From Hormiphora californensis (taxonomy: Eukaryota > Ctenophora > Tentaculata > Cydippida > Pleurobrachiidae), in NCBI GenBank assembly GCA_020137815.1, contig CM035358.1, positions 519,356-583,355 of the forward strand: a stretch of DNA of 64,000 nucleotides, given 5' to 3'. Below the pieces are notes generated by a model that was given only the letters and a program-made list of their open reading frames with translations, did no database searches and was not told the origin of the DNA. This document shows positions 1 to 12,200 of the stretch, piece after piece. Position numbers and translations under genes: made by a program. The first letter of the stretch is position 1. Every line of letters starts with the position of its first letter.

Positions 1-272
1 CCGGCATCGAATACTACCGTGAGACACTTCAATCACTTCTTAATTCTTGACTGTAATAATTTAATCTTCACATCTATCTCCCCTAGATCATGTTATACCC
101 AAGTAGGGGCTTGCAGATACAGATAGGACACCAACATGTGATCTTAATCATGATGCTCTAAAAAGTCTCTCTGTACCCTGCGTGTACTGCATGTATTGTG
201 TATAGCGGTCTGTGTGTGTGCTTTCTCTATTTTCTTGTGGTTGCTACGTAGTATGGAGTAAAGGAGAACAGG

Positions 273-1690
273 ATGAATCTTAGAGTGATAGTAGCTATTG
301 GGCTACTGGCATCTCTTGCATTCTGTAAGTGTGATACTAGTCCGTGTGTTCAGTTTGCAAATTGCTGTGATAATGGCTTACATAGTTCCTACATTTATCA
401 TTTCGTTCCCAGGCCGTCAGACGCGTGGTAGAACTACCCGACTAGTACCAATCTCCCACAAATGGGTTGACAGTAAGTAAAGGATGTAAACTTTCAAGTT
501 AAAACTTCTTTTACAACGGTACAAGTTCAGTTCACATAGTCACTCTTTTCAGTCTAACTCTAACAATATCTAAACCACCTCGTTACCTCTAGATACGAGA
601 TATTCTGAGTACAGAGGAGTGAAAGTGCCCGAACTGGGTCGGATAGGAAGTCAGGGTAGTGACTTGAAAGTGATGCTGAAGAAGTGTAACGCTGAACCAT
701 CCTGTCAGGGTGTGACAGAAACTGATAAAAACAAATGGCACATGGTGAGTAGTTCACACACTCTCTACAACCTACCGAACGATTCAACAAACCTGTTTAT
801 ATTACAAAACAACATTCTAACAACATATGAAACTAAATGCTTCTTCAGGTAAAACGACTGGCGTTAGTGTCAGCTCCCAAGACCCACCGTCTCTGGCACA
901 AATCAGGGACCAGGACAGTAACCCAAACAACGGAGACAAAGGTCATCACTGTTAGTCGCTGGACAGATTACGCAGGTATTTTCAACTGCCAGGCCAATGC
1001 TCTGACAGACTTTCAAATTGATAGAAATATTTTTCCTAATTTTACCAAGAAACAACTTGATTTCTACATTATTATTGCTTCGCAGCTTCAGTATAGTATT
1101 TTCAGAGCTCGGTAGGTGGGGTGAAATCAAGGGATACAGGTTTAAACAGGTCTACGGTGACTCTGGGAACCTCAAAGACACGATGAGATCCTGCAAGGGC
1201 GAGAGACAGTAAGTCTGGCAATTATATGACATGTAACCAAATAAAATCTAAATGACGCATTCAAAAGCCAAGTAGAGACATTTGGAAGTCAAAGGACTCT
1301 GTGTCATGGTAAAATTAACAAAAAACCCCTCCACAATAGGTGTAACGGTGTGTCTGCTATTGGTGGAAAGTGGAAGAAGGGAAAAGGAAGGGAGCTGATA
1401 CAGGGTACTGTCACATGGGTTGTGGGTAGCAGGATGGCACGATCTGGGGCTTCTCGAGTACAAGGTAGTCGAGGTAGAATATATACTTGATCCTATGAGT
1501 ATGGTACAGCTCTTGCTATGGGTGTCTCAAGACCCTCAATAAAGATGATCCCCATTCCTCCCCAATGACACCCTGCATGACACCCCTAGTCCTCCCCAAA
1601 TGACACCTTGTTTTACAGGTGGAGGACATCATAGAGGTGACGATAACTGGCACAGAGGACACTTTGCCGTCAATTACCCCTCGTACATAA
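273..1690 (+). CDS. Small secreted protein with two PAN/apple-like segments
   Basis: Seven exons predicted: 273-324, 413-472, 593-744, 849-950, 1108-1208, 1404-1464 and 1619-1690, giving 199 residues with all phases closing. The first exon is a signal peptide (MNLRVIVAIGLLASLAFC). Two related segments follow: exons 3-4 and exons 5-7. Each has an aromatic/basic strand, a G-S-x-x-L-K stretch and a cysteine-containing helix (LKVMLKKC and LKDTMRSC), which resembles a PAN/apple fold but with few cysteines. PAN domains usually bind proteins or sugars outside the cell; the ligand here is unknown. The exon 5 acceptor is the second AG of a CAGAG pair, chosen because it alone keeps the frame. AATAAA lies at 1715-1720. 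The family call is tentative; the gene structure is firmer. Confidence 0.6.
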
Positions 1691-1714
1691 CATGCAGGCA
1701 TAGGGCAGGACCAC

Positions 1715-1720
1715 AATAAA
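1715..1720 (+). promoter_or_regulatory. Polyadenylation signal of the PAN-like gene
   Basis: A canonical AATAAA lies 25 bases after the stop codon of the upstream plus-strand gene. It matches the expected strand and distance. Seen directly; use not demonstrated. Confidence 0.55.
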
Positions 1721-1740
1721 GTGACTGAGCTAGACTGAAA

Positions 1741-2227
1741 ACTGGAATATTGAGTTTTCTTGTGTGCATATGTACAGACCATAAAACGAACTACATATAT
1801 ATTCGTTTCATTTCATTTCATTGTTGTTTATTAAAATGGATTAAACCTTTTTAAACCCTTTGTGATCGATTTAGTAAACCCCTATCCTAGCTAGTTTCAA
1901 AATTGGCTATTTTCCACTCTGTAGTGGCGCAAGATAGGTGCATTCGAACAGTGAGGATGTAATGTGTCTGACCTTTCATAATTGAACGAGCCCAGATGGC
2001 AGGAAGTGATGTCACATTTTACATGTTTAGCAAAGTTATAAGATATCAAATTTGGTGATCTGGTAAAGGATAGTTAGTTATTTACACTGTACAATTAAAA
2101 TATATGACTCTGGATGGTATAAATTATCTGACCGGTAAAAAACGTTTTGAGCTGCCCAAACTTAGTTCGTAAAATCTGGGATCTCGTTATTCCCAAGTTA
2201 AAATATGATCCCCGCCCCTTCTGATGT
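1741..2227. other. Convergent intergenic region
   Basis: No coding region is seen. The plus-strand PAN-like gene and the minus-strand FABP gene end towards each other here. A TTTATT near 1828 would be a minus-strand AATAAA for FABP with a 3' UTR of about 400 bases, which is only a suggestion. Confidence 0.4.
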
Positions 2228-3118
2228 CTACATGGCCAAAGGTACCCCCTCCCTACTAAAAATACACCTGGATGTCGCGTTTTTGCACTTCATCGTTGTT
2301 ACCATAACAGACTCTCCTCTGAGTTCCCTTGTTACTGTGACTGTCTTCCTCCCCTCTGCTATCGTCACCAGCTTCCCTCCCATCCACTTGGAGGATACCT
2401 GGGGGGAGAGGATGTGGGTTAGATAGAACTGGAGATTACGCGGAGGAGCTAGTTCGAGAGAGATATGACACAGAGGATTTAGCTGGGAGAATCAGGAGAT
2501 TGGCACCCACTTTGTGTGACTCAGTTTAGGGCAGATATAATGAAACTAGCCAGGAGCTACAACTGTCACTCACAATGCAAGTATCCCCAGTACTGTCCTG
2601 TTCCTGCCACTGTTCCCCAACTTCAAATGATGTCTCACTATTACCACTGTTTGTTATAATCTGAATATGGGGGGAGGGGGGATTCTGAGTTAGCTAGGGA
2701 GTCTATTGTCTATTGACAATATCAAACTGTAACTACAAATTAAAGTTATGGCACTGGTTGAGTCCGGTACTAACCTTCAGTCTGAAGTGGTTTCCATTTT
2801 GAGTGATCTCATTGATCACTGACATGTCTTTAGGAAACTTGTGCTTCACATGATCAGCACCTGTAGGACAGTATGTTATTGGAGCTGAACACAGACCACA
2901 TCCCATTATATCTCTCGGGCAAGATGTTGGTATAGTCCGTAGTTAGTGGTAAAATCAAAAAGTCCCTAGGTAACCATGGTAACCGATATTTCACTCTTAC
3001 CCAGACTTTGTTTCATGTACTCCTCTAATAATTCTGTTCTCTCTAGATTCCATTTACCAGTGAAGTCAGGTATTTTAGGGGCTTGAGGTTGTTGTACTTG
3101 CTTTCCTTTGTTACCCAT
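2228..3118 (-). CDS. Fatty-acid-binding protein (FABP/CRABP family)
   Basis: Four exons on the minus strand: 3118-3001, 2860-2775, 2660-2574 and 2398-2228, giving 153 residues with phases closing. This is the classic four-exon FABP structure. FABP landmarks are visible: FTGKWNLERTELLEEYMK at the first strand, NEITQNGNHFRLK, then ETSFEVGEQW, then SKWMGGKL and the C-terminal strands ending in TSRCIFSRE. An N-terminal extension of about 18 residues precedes the usual start. Family members are small cytosolic beta-barrel carriers of fatty acids or retinoids. Ligand specificity cannot be read here. It is the first of five consecutive minus-strand genes. Confidence 0.85.
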
Positions 3119-3227
3119 TCTAATGCTATATAGTGAAGGAGGGAGAAATTATACAATACAGGGGGAGTGAGGAAGTTCCATAGCATAAAAAGTGAGATGA
3201 ATCCCTTTATAAATATTATTCGTACAA

Positions 3228-3233
3228 TTTATT
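3228..3233 (-). promoter_or_regulatory. Polyadenylation signal of the PCYOX1-like gene
   Basis: TTTATT on the plus strand reads AATAAA on the minus strand, about 130 bases downstream of the stop codon. Confidence 0.5.
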
Positions 3234-3362
3234 GAAACATTAACATAAGAACAAACATAATAATAATGTGTAAATAGCCATCTGAAATCAGATACATATA
3301 TTAAATCTCAAACAAACAGTAGGTTCCACACAACGAAACCTAAACCCCCAAACAACAGTTTA

Positions 3363-5422
3363 TTACAATTCCTCTTTACCATCCCACCCCTCCTGCTCCC
3401 CACACACCCCCTCACCACTACTCACAGTCCCAGTAAGATGAGAGAACACCAAATTAGCTACATTCCTACCTCCGATACACGACATTTCTATCGCTGAGGC
3501 TGCCTGTTCGATAGCATTAAGATGATACAACCCTTTGTCAAGCTCAAAGGGAGGTAGGGGAAGGGAGACGTCATAGTGAGGGTACGCATACCAGTCCACC
3601 ACTTTCACCTCTCTTACCATGGAGAATAACCAGTTCATTTGGTTTTCAGTTAGAGGTTTCTTAGAGAACACCTTGTAGATTTTCTCTCCGTTCTCTCCCA
3701 CCCCCTTGGTACCGATCGAGGAAAAGAAGGAAGGGGTCTCAGACTCTGTAGTTAGAATATCAGTAGGGTTATCTGTTCCCTTTACTATCTCCCTCAGCCT
3801 GCCCTCCACAAAGGTGGCCACAGTTCGTTGGAAGGGAGGTACGGGTGTTGGGGAGTCCAGAGTTAGACCAGCATTATGGAGTGGTGTTGCTATAATCACC
3901 GCATCATAGGAAGAGGGGTCTTCAGAGGTGGTGGTGGTGACTGTGAATTTACCGTCCTCTGTTTTAGTGATGGATTGAACCTGTGTGGATGGAAGGATGA
4001 TAGCCCATATGTAATTGTATACATTCAATAGTTAGAGGAATTCAAGTGATAATGAGTTCAGAGTGAGATTAATGGACTAATGGTAAACCCGACCTCCCAT
4101 TGGCCATTAGCCTCACTACACCACCTACCTTCTCAGTCAGGACAGTAGCTCCAACACTCTCCAAAACTTTCTCCGGTAACCTATAGTTCCCCTCCTGAAT
4201 CCTCCACAGGTTCCCTACCATACCCCCAGCCAGGGAGACAAACCCAACAAACCCGTTAACAGTTAGACCTTGGTTGTAGTTCGTGTGTAGTGCTGCTGCT
4301 ACCAACTAGGTAGAGGGGGTTAGAGGAGTGTGTGTAGGTCATGTATACTACTGTTGAAGACAGTGGAGGTAGACAATTAGGGCTACACGAACGCAGCAAG
4401 TTTGGTAATTTTCATTTCAGTCCTTATATCCTACCTCATCCTGGATGATTTTAGCGATCCCCTTCTTCGTGAGATGATCCCCAATAGTGGTAGAAGCCAG
4501 GGGAAGGAAGGAGGAGTGGGTAGCGTTCAATAGATCTGCTACTGTCGAGAATCCAACCTGGTAATCAGGGGAAGTTATAATGGGGAACGAATAATACGGG
4601 GTGGGGATAACGAAGTAAGGTGAAAACAAATCTTTTGAATTCAGGCGGGAACTCAGGTGTTTAGAACCTGTTTTTCTACCTTGTGTGACTGAAGACAGTA
4701 TATTTTATCTAATCGTTTGATAAGCTTCCTTCCCTCCTCCAAGAGGGATCCCAGACCAAAACCATATCTTCTAAGTAACCTGAGATAGTGGAATATTTAG
4801 AACAGCACAATTCATTCTGTGTGTTGCAAGTGAGGTCTGATCTTCTTACTTCATTTTATCAGTCATTCCTCCGGTGAGGGTAACAATGAACTCTTTACCG
4901 TTATAGAACCCCGTACCTCCCTCTTTTGAGTCGAGGTCCTCCTTAGTTAGCCCTGTAATTAGAAAAAGAAGGTAAAAGATGTGATGTCGCCTCTAGGAGT
5001 CCCAGATACGAGGAGAACATTCAGCCTCATTACTTCTTACCCACTTTCTCGGTTAGTTTCCGTGCGTATTGATTGGCGGAATGGATGATTGTACCACCAG
5101 AGTCAAAACTCTTTCCACCAATAGTTACCTTCCGTACTCTTCCTCCTATCTCTCCCGGTTCATATACCTGCCAGACATTGTTTATTGTATTTGAAAATAT
5201 TAGAAATCAGATAAGAGATGAATTTACTGGACCTAAAGATTAAAACGAACACATTATCTGTACCTAATACAAAACCAAACTCACGGTAATTTCAACATCA
5301 TCTCCAAGGAGTTTCCTGAGGAAGAAGGCTGAGGATGCCCCACCTACCCCACCTCCCACTATAGCCACTTTGTGGGCGGATAGAGCAGTGGTGGTGAGAG
5401 TAGCTAGGAGGAGGAGTAACAT
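3363..5422 (-). CDS. PCYOX1: Prenylcysteine oxidase (PCYOX1-like)
   Basis: Seven exons: 5422-5285, 5167-5041, 4952-4850, 4779-4680, 4557-4435, 4305-4129 and 3980-3363; 461 residues, all phases closing. An N-terminal leucine-rich signal peptide runs into the FAD-binding glycine motif VAIVGGGVGGASS. Further family landmarks are GGRVRKVTIGGKSFDSGG, NQGLTVNGFVGFVSLAGG, DAVIIATPLHNAG and, near the C-terminus, YHLNAIEQAASAIEMSCIGG. The known enzyme is a lysosomal flavoprotein that oxidises the thioether of prenylcysteine, releasing cysteine, an isoprenoid aldehyde and hydrogen peroxide. Slightly shorter than vertebrate enzymes (about 505). A TTTATT at 3228-3233 is a minus-strand AATAAA about 130 bases past the stop. 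Confidence 0.92.
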
Positions 5423-5665
5423 GGTTCAGGTTCCTAACAAAAATATCGGAGTTATTGAGAGGTGTAAACATGACTTCATGAGTATCATGTGATAAGCAGG
5501 CTTCCAGTCAGTGTAGTTAATAATTAATAGTATCAATCATTACAATCTCTATAAAGACATACATACCAAATCTAAGCAACTGAAAGGACAAAATTTCCAT
5601 AAAGTTAGATCAAAATAGGGTCTGATACAACCAGACAAACAGTTAATTAAGTTTAATTGAGTTAA

Positions 5666-6934
<1,269 letters not shown>

Positions 6935-7183
6935 GGTATCACAGGACTCGCTCTCACAAAACCCTTGCTGATGGAACACGTGTTTTATTGGGGGTAGTTT
7001 TTCTTATATTTTTTGGAGGTGGAAAGTTGAATTGGAGGGGTAGAATTAACAAAACTCATATCTTGCCTGGTCAGAAAGGATCACGGGGAAAAATAACACA
7101 GCCAAAACTAACATCTCTCAGTGGCTAAAAACGCGTATAAATTAGAAAAAAACGTACAGAAAATGAAAAAATAAATAATTTTA

Positions 7184-8853
7184 TCAAGTCGATGATGGTT
7201 TATTTCCTATAACATCGTTATAACAGGTCATCTTCTCTCTTGGTTTCCCTCTCTCTTTACCTCTCTCCTTCTCTATCCTATCTATCTCACTCCACTGATC
7301 GAACGTCACATACCTCACTCCCTTCCCTTCTAACATCTCCCTCACACAGGCAGTTATTGGCAGATCACGTGACTTCAGCCCATTCAGATCCTCCAAGATG
7401 CTGTGTGCAGTGTTGGCACTGTCAGTGATTGTGGTAGCCATGACTCCATCACTACCCCTTCTAGCCCATCCTGAGGTATACAACCCCGGTACAACCTCCC
7501 CTCCCATCTTGTCCAACACTCTCGAGTGGTGCTCAGGTATCCGATGGGTCTGGTCACAGAAGGGAACCCCGGGTAGTCTGATAACACGATACCCAATACT
7601 GGCTACAACAGTGCTACATGGCACTGTGATAGTAGTGTCAGTGGGGGATACAGTGGGGTTCAGGAGGTCACCAGTAATGGCATTCTGTCGGAGTATAACT
7701 CCAGTAACTTTGTTATTGTCGTCAGTTGTGATTCTCTCGGGACTCCACCCAAATTCAAGGGAAACCTCCCCTGCGTTGCTAGGGGAATCCTCTGAGTTGC
7801 TAGGGTCAGTGTGCTTCACAAGAAGGTCGGTTAACCGTTTCCTGGATCGAGGTATGGAGGGCAGTAGACCTCTGATATCTTCTGTATTCTCACTCTTCAC
7901 CTTCAGATCCACCCCTGATAGCTTGGTAAACTCTCTAACCTCCTTTATTGTCCCTTGGAACTGTAGAATATCCCTCCTCCCAAACACCCTCACCCTCTTC
8001 ACACCCTTGTTCCGTAGCGCCTCTAGAGCATGGTCACTAATATCTGTCTTCTCTAAATGGGAGAGTGGTGCTACAAGAACACGAGCACAATCCAGCGCCA
8101 CATTACCATGACCAATCACCACCGCACACTCACTAGAGAGGTCAGGAGCTAGGTCACTGTGTTCAGGAACCCCATTAAACCAACCCACAAACTGGGAGGA
8201 TGTGTAACACCCCTCTGCGTACTCTCCCTCTACCCCCAGTCTATTGTCAGAACCAGCCCCGTATGCCAGTACCACCACGTGGTAGGATGAGAGGAGTTCA
8301 GAGAGGGAGAGATCGTATCCAATAGCAACATTACCGTAGAAATTCACATTAGGAAGAGCAGCTATATCTTCAAATGTTGAAATACAATTCTTCACCTGAG
8401 ATAATAAGACATTGAATTTCCGAGAAATAAAACTTTAGTTCTTTCCCAAACTATCCGACCAAGTCCCCTCTAAACCCCGGACTGACAACTCTCTTACCTC
8501 AGGGTGGTCTGGTGCCACTCCATATCTAACAAGTCCAAATGGTACTGCTGACTTCTCAAAGATGTCAACTTTAAATTCCGTTCCTGTGCTTTTCAACAGT
8601 TCCTGAAGATTAATACACGTGTTGAAATTAACAAAACTTACGCATATCTTTGAAACAAGAAGTTATGGCTCAAAGATCGAATATGTCTGTCTACCTGTGT
8701 AGTGTAGAATCCTGCTGGACCACTGCCCACCACAGCTACTTTAAAAGCTCCATCCCCAGTATCTCCAGATAGAGCCCTAGCACATCTCCAGGTGTTGCTA
8801 GTTGTTAGAGCTCTTCTAAGGAACCAGGGCACACTTCTAATACACACTGACAT
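7184..8853 (-). CDS. FDXR: Mitochondrial NADPH:adrenodoxin oxidoreductase
   Basis: Three exons: 8853-8695, 8602-8498 and 8395-7184; 491 residues, phases closing. The N-terminus is basic and hydrophobic ([20 protein letters not shown]), consistent with a mitochondrial targeting peptide. FAD motif GSGPAG is at residues 43-48, followed by the family signature [15 protein letters not shown]. Later landmarks are the NADP motif [24 protein letters not shown], and the C-terminal [19 protein letters not shown]. The enzyme passes electrons from NADPH to ferredoxin for Fe-S cluster assembly and steroid or P450 chemistry in mitochondria. The last exon is unusually long for this window (1212 bases). A long plus-strand ORF over it is an antisense shadow. 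Confidence 0.95.
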
Positions 8854-9246
8854 ATGGAGCTATATAACAGTGGGAGTTAGGAAACATGGTGGATAGAGGG
8901 GTAGGACGTTAACAAATAGAGCACAATTCAACGAATCGTTAATCAATATACGAAATAGTAATGTACAATAACACATTCACAATGGGGCACTATAGGATTT
9001 CAAAATCAACAAATCAATAGACGGGACAACAGTGGATTATTTTTCACGCAACACCAAAAGAAATTTAAAAACTCAAAATAACACAATTCAATGTCCTGGA
9101 CTTTTCCTCGTACTACAGCGATCAACGCTACAGAGGTGTGGCTATATATGTCGGTTCATGTCTGTACTAGATTTCATGAACTCTCTGTCCGATAAATACT
9201 CCTACTTTGATATAGTAACTATGTAATATATAACGGATCAGGGTTT
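8854..9246. other. Intergenic region between SNX14 end and FDXR start
   Basis: About 390 bases with no recognisable coding exon. It should contain the FDXR promoter and the SNX14 3' UTR, both read on the minus strand. No convincing signal was picked out. Confidence 0.4.
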
Positions 9247-12200
9247 TATTCAGGTGTTTCGTGTCTCTGGTCATCCTCTGGCTGCACCAGTATATCTTCT
9301 CTCCTGAAATGAAGGGATCATATAGCACTATATAGACTTTTCTCTAGTTTAGGTGGTACAACACTCAACTGATAGCTTATTAATTAGTTAATTAGTTATC
9401 TAGTAACTTACTCTCTAAGATCCCTCAGAACCTCCCCCAGAAACATGTCTAACAGTGTGTAAATTAGCTGCTTGTTTAGTCTCTGGTTTTGTACACCATT
9501 GAATATCGTCAGGAGAGCATTCTCAAGTCGCTTCACCCCAATAATCTTCTTTATAGGCCCTGGAAGAAAACAAAATAATTCGTCAAATATTTAACATCTT
9601 AATTAAAATCCAACTCCACCAGCCAGGACCCACTTGGTAGTTTGTTGATAAGTTCAGATTTAGCGAGGGCTGCCCTCTCATCCCACTCTGCCTGTCCCCT
9701 AACTTCCTCATCGAAGAATAGCACATCTGAAAATACATGCAGTCGGACCCCGATTTAGGGACACCCTCGGGGGAAAGGCTCTTGTCCACTAAATCGGGGT
9801 ATCCACTAAATCGGGGTCAAATAAGGTTAATTTCCTATATCATGGGAAAAAATCCTGTCCCTAAATCGGGGTGCCACTAAATCGGGGGCCCCTAAATCGG
9901 GGTCCGATTGTACATGTAAATTATGAGCCGTTACTTCGCTAGAATTTAGTCGGACCTAATTAATACATCCCACAACAGAACACAGCACCTACCTCTGGCC
10001 AGTTCAATTATCTCTACAACTTCTTTTTCTTGGAGTACCATATTAATTTTGAAGTTGATAAAGGACACTACAAAGTGATCCAGAGTCTTCTTTATTACAA
10101 GAAACAGTGAGCAGAGAGCGTGGATAATAATACCAGGTAAATCACCTGAAACGATTTAAGAATAGCGAACTACTCAAACTGATCAGCCATAAAGCAATTA
10201 AGAACTCTAAAATTAACCTACCCAAAAGTAGGATGGCATAGATGGCACACTCTGTAACTCCAGTCAGTTGCATGAATATAGTACTGTAGTGAGTCCTCCT
10301 TTTCTGTAACTCTGATTTAGCATTCGCCTGGAGAGTTCTAATTTTAGAGGTTTTCATAGTCTAGGGGAATACTTTCTTTTTACGACACCCCCTGGTGAGT
10401 TATATTCCTGTTTATAAGCCACACATGTCACCTAGTTATCGATACCTGCATCTCTCTGGCAACTACCATGGGGCTGGGTGCTGGTGTGGGCTGGTCTGCC
10501 GGTATTTGGAGGTCTCTTCTAGACAGGGTAGGAGTAGATTGGGGAGTGGACACGTTACTACAATCACTCTGACCTAGTGGGGGTTAATTTAATGAGTTAT
10601 CTTGGAGCGGTAGTTACACTTCCGTTACACGTGTTAAATGGAAGGTAGGAGATCTTAGAAGACGAAAAAAGGAGGGTAGAGACTGGGGTCGTGCTGTGGA
10701 GTTCTATGTGATTATTGTCCTGTGGTGATTGCAGCACCTGTCATGTGTCACAACATCCATCACAGTGTTTACAGGTGATCTAAAGCCGCGCAGAGCTACT
10801 GCTGACAACAGTGTAAAGTCTACTTTTTATTGTTCTGCGCGTTTCATTCCAATACAATCCAGTTGCAGGAAAATTGAGATATAACCACCTTGACTGCCTG
10901 TTTCGCTTACTTGAAGTTGCTATGGCGTAGTTTTGTCCGGTCCCCACTGATTTACAGACTGATTTAAGGAATGGCAACAGGTGCAGGTTCTTCTCCTTCG
11001 GTCGAACTCCACTCATCATTTTACCTGTGAAATGGTTAGGGTTTTTGCAAAAAAACAAACAATAGTAGATTTGATTAATAAGGAATCTTCCAATTTACAG
11101 GAGTAAATGTTAATTTGGTCAGATTAAGTATTAAAATCTTGGTTCAAAAACGCAAAAGGTCGACGAGGATGGGATTCGAACCCACGCGGGAAAATCCCAA
11201 TGGATTAGCAGTCCATCGCCTTAACCACTCGGCCACCTCGTCGCTGCGACATGGGGGATTCAGCTGTATAAATACCTGCTAACTCTCCAGCAGATCCAAT
11301 TGCTTGTTTTGGCATACCGATGAGGCCAATCTTGTTAAAATCATCACAAGATGAACTGAGAAACTTAAACACTAGCTCACTATGCTGGAGCGAATCTATC
11401 TTCATCAGTTTCTGCAGGAAATACACTTATCAAGTACTCGCATTGGATTCAAAAAGAAGAAAGGATATGAAAACTCAGTCCCTTTCCGGTGCCTACCTGA
11501 AGATAAACGCCTAGTTCCCGCTTTCTGTAAGTTATAAACTCATTGTTTAGTGGGTTCATTGCTCTTCTTTGGGGTAGCTGTAAATTAGACATGGAGCTAC
11601 CATGGAACTTCCGAAGTCGCTTCTGTAGCATAACAAACTCACTAAACCTTCTTTTTACTACCATCCTCTCCCAGCCACCTCTAGGAAAGAGGGAATTATT
11701 GGATAGTTTCTACAGGTCTAGTAATCCTTCACGGTGTCCTGGAAGGAGGTTTTACCTTGCCTAGAGTGACCCGAGAAGTTACGGACCCTACCCCGTGTAA
11801 TTTTTGACGTAGAATCCGAAAAACATAAAATTAAAATCCTGTCATGTGCCGTTTTTGCGTAAAACGGCAAAAACTGTCATTTTTAGCAGTTTTCGACTTT
11901 CTTTCGTATTTTAGAGGTTCTAGGAAATTCCCCTTAAAAGATACGGTCTTGAGAATTTATACCAATAAAATACAATCAATTTGCTACAAATTGGTGCTGG
12001 GTTTGTGTGATTTGGTCAAAAGCTCTTTTTACTGTGGCCCATTAAAGATGGCCACTCTGCAAATACGTATTTGGCTCCTGTGGCCACAGTTGTGGACCAA
12101 AATAAAAAATAGTATACATCAAAATTTGCGTCTTTTCAAGGCGAACATCCTGGTTTTTACGAAATTTGATTTCATGCAGGCGTTCAAAAATTACAGCCGA

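Noticed and set aside
7398-8111. 237-codon plus-strand ORF
   Set aside because: Antisense shadow of the FDXR last exon, whose own frame carries clear family motifs.
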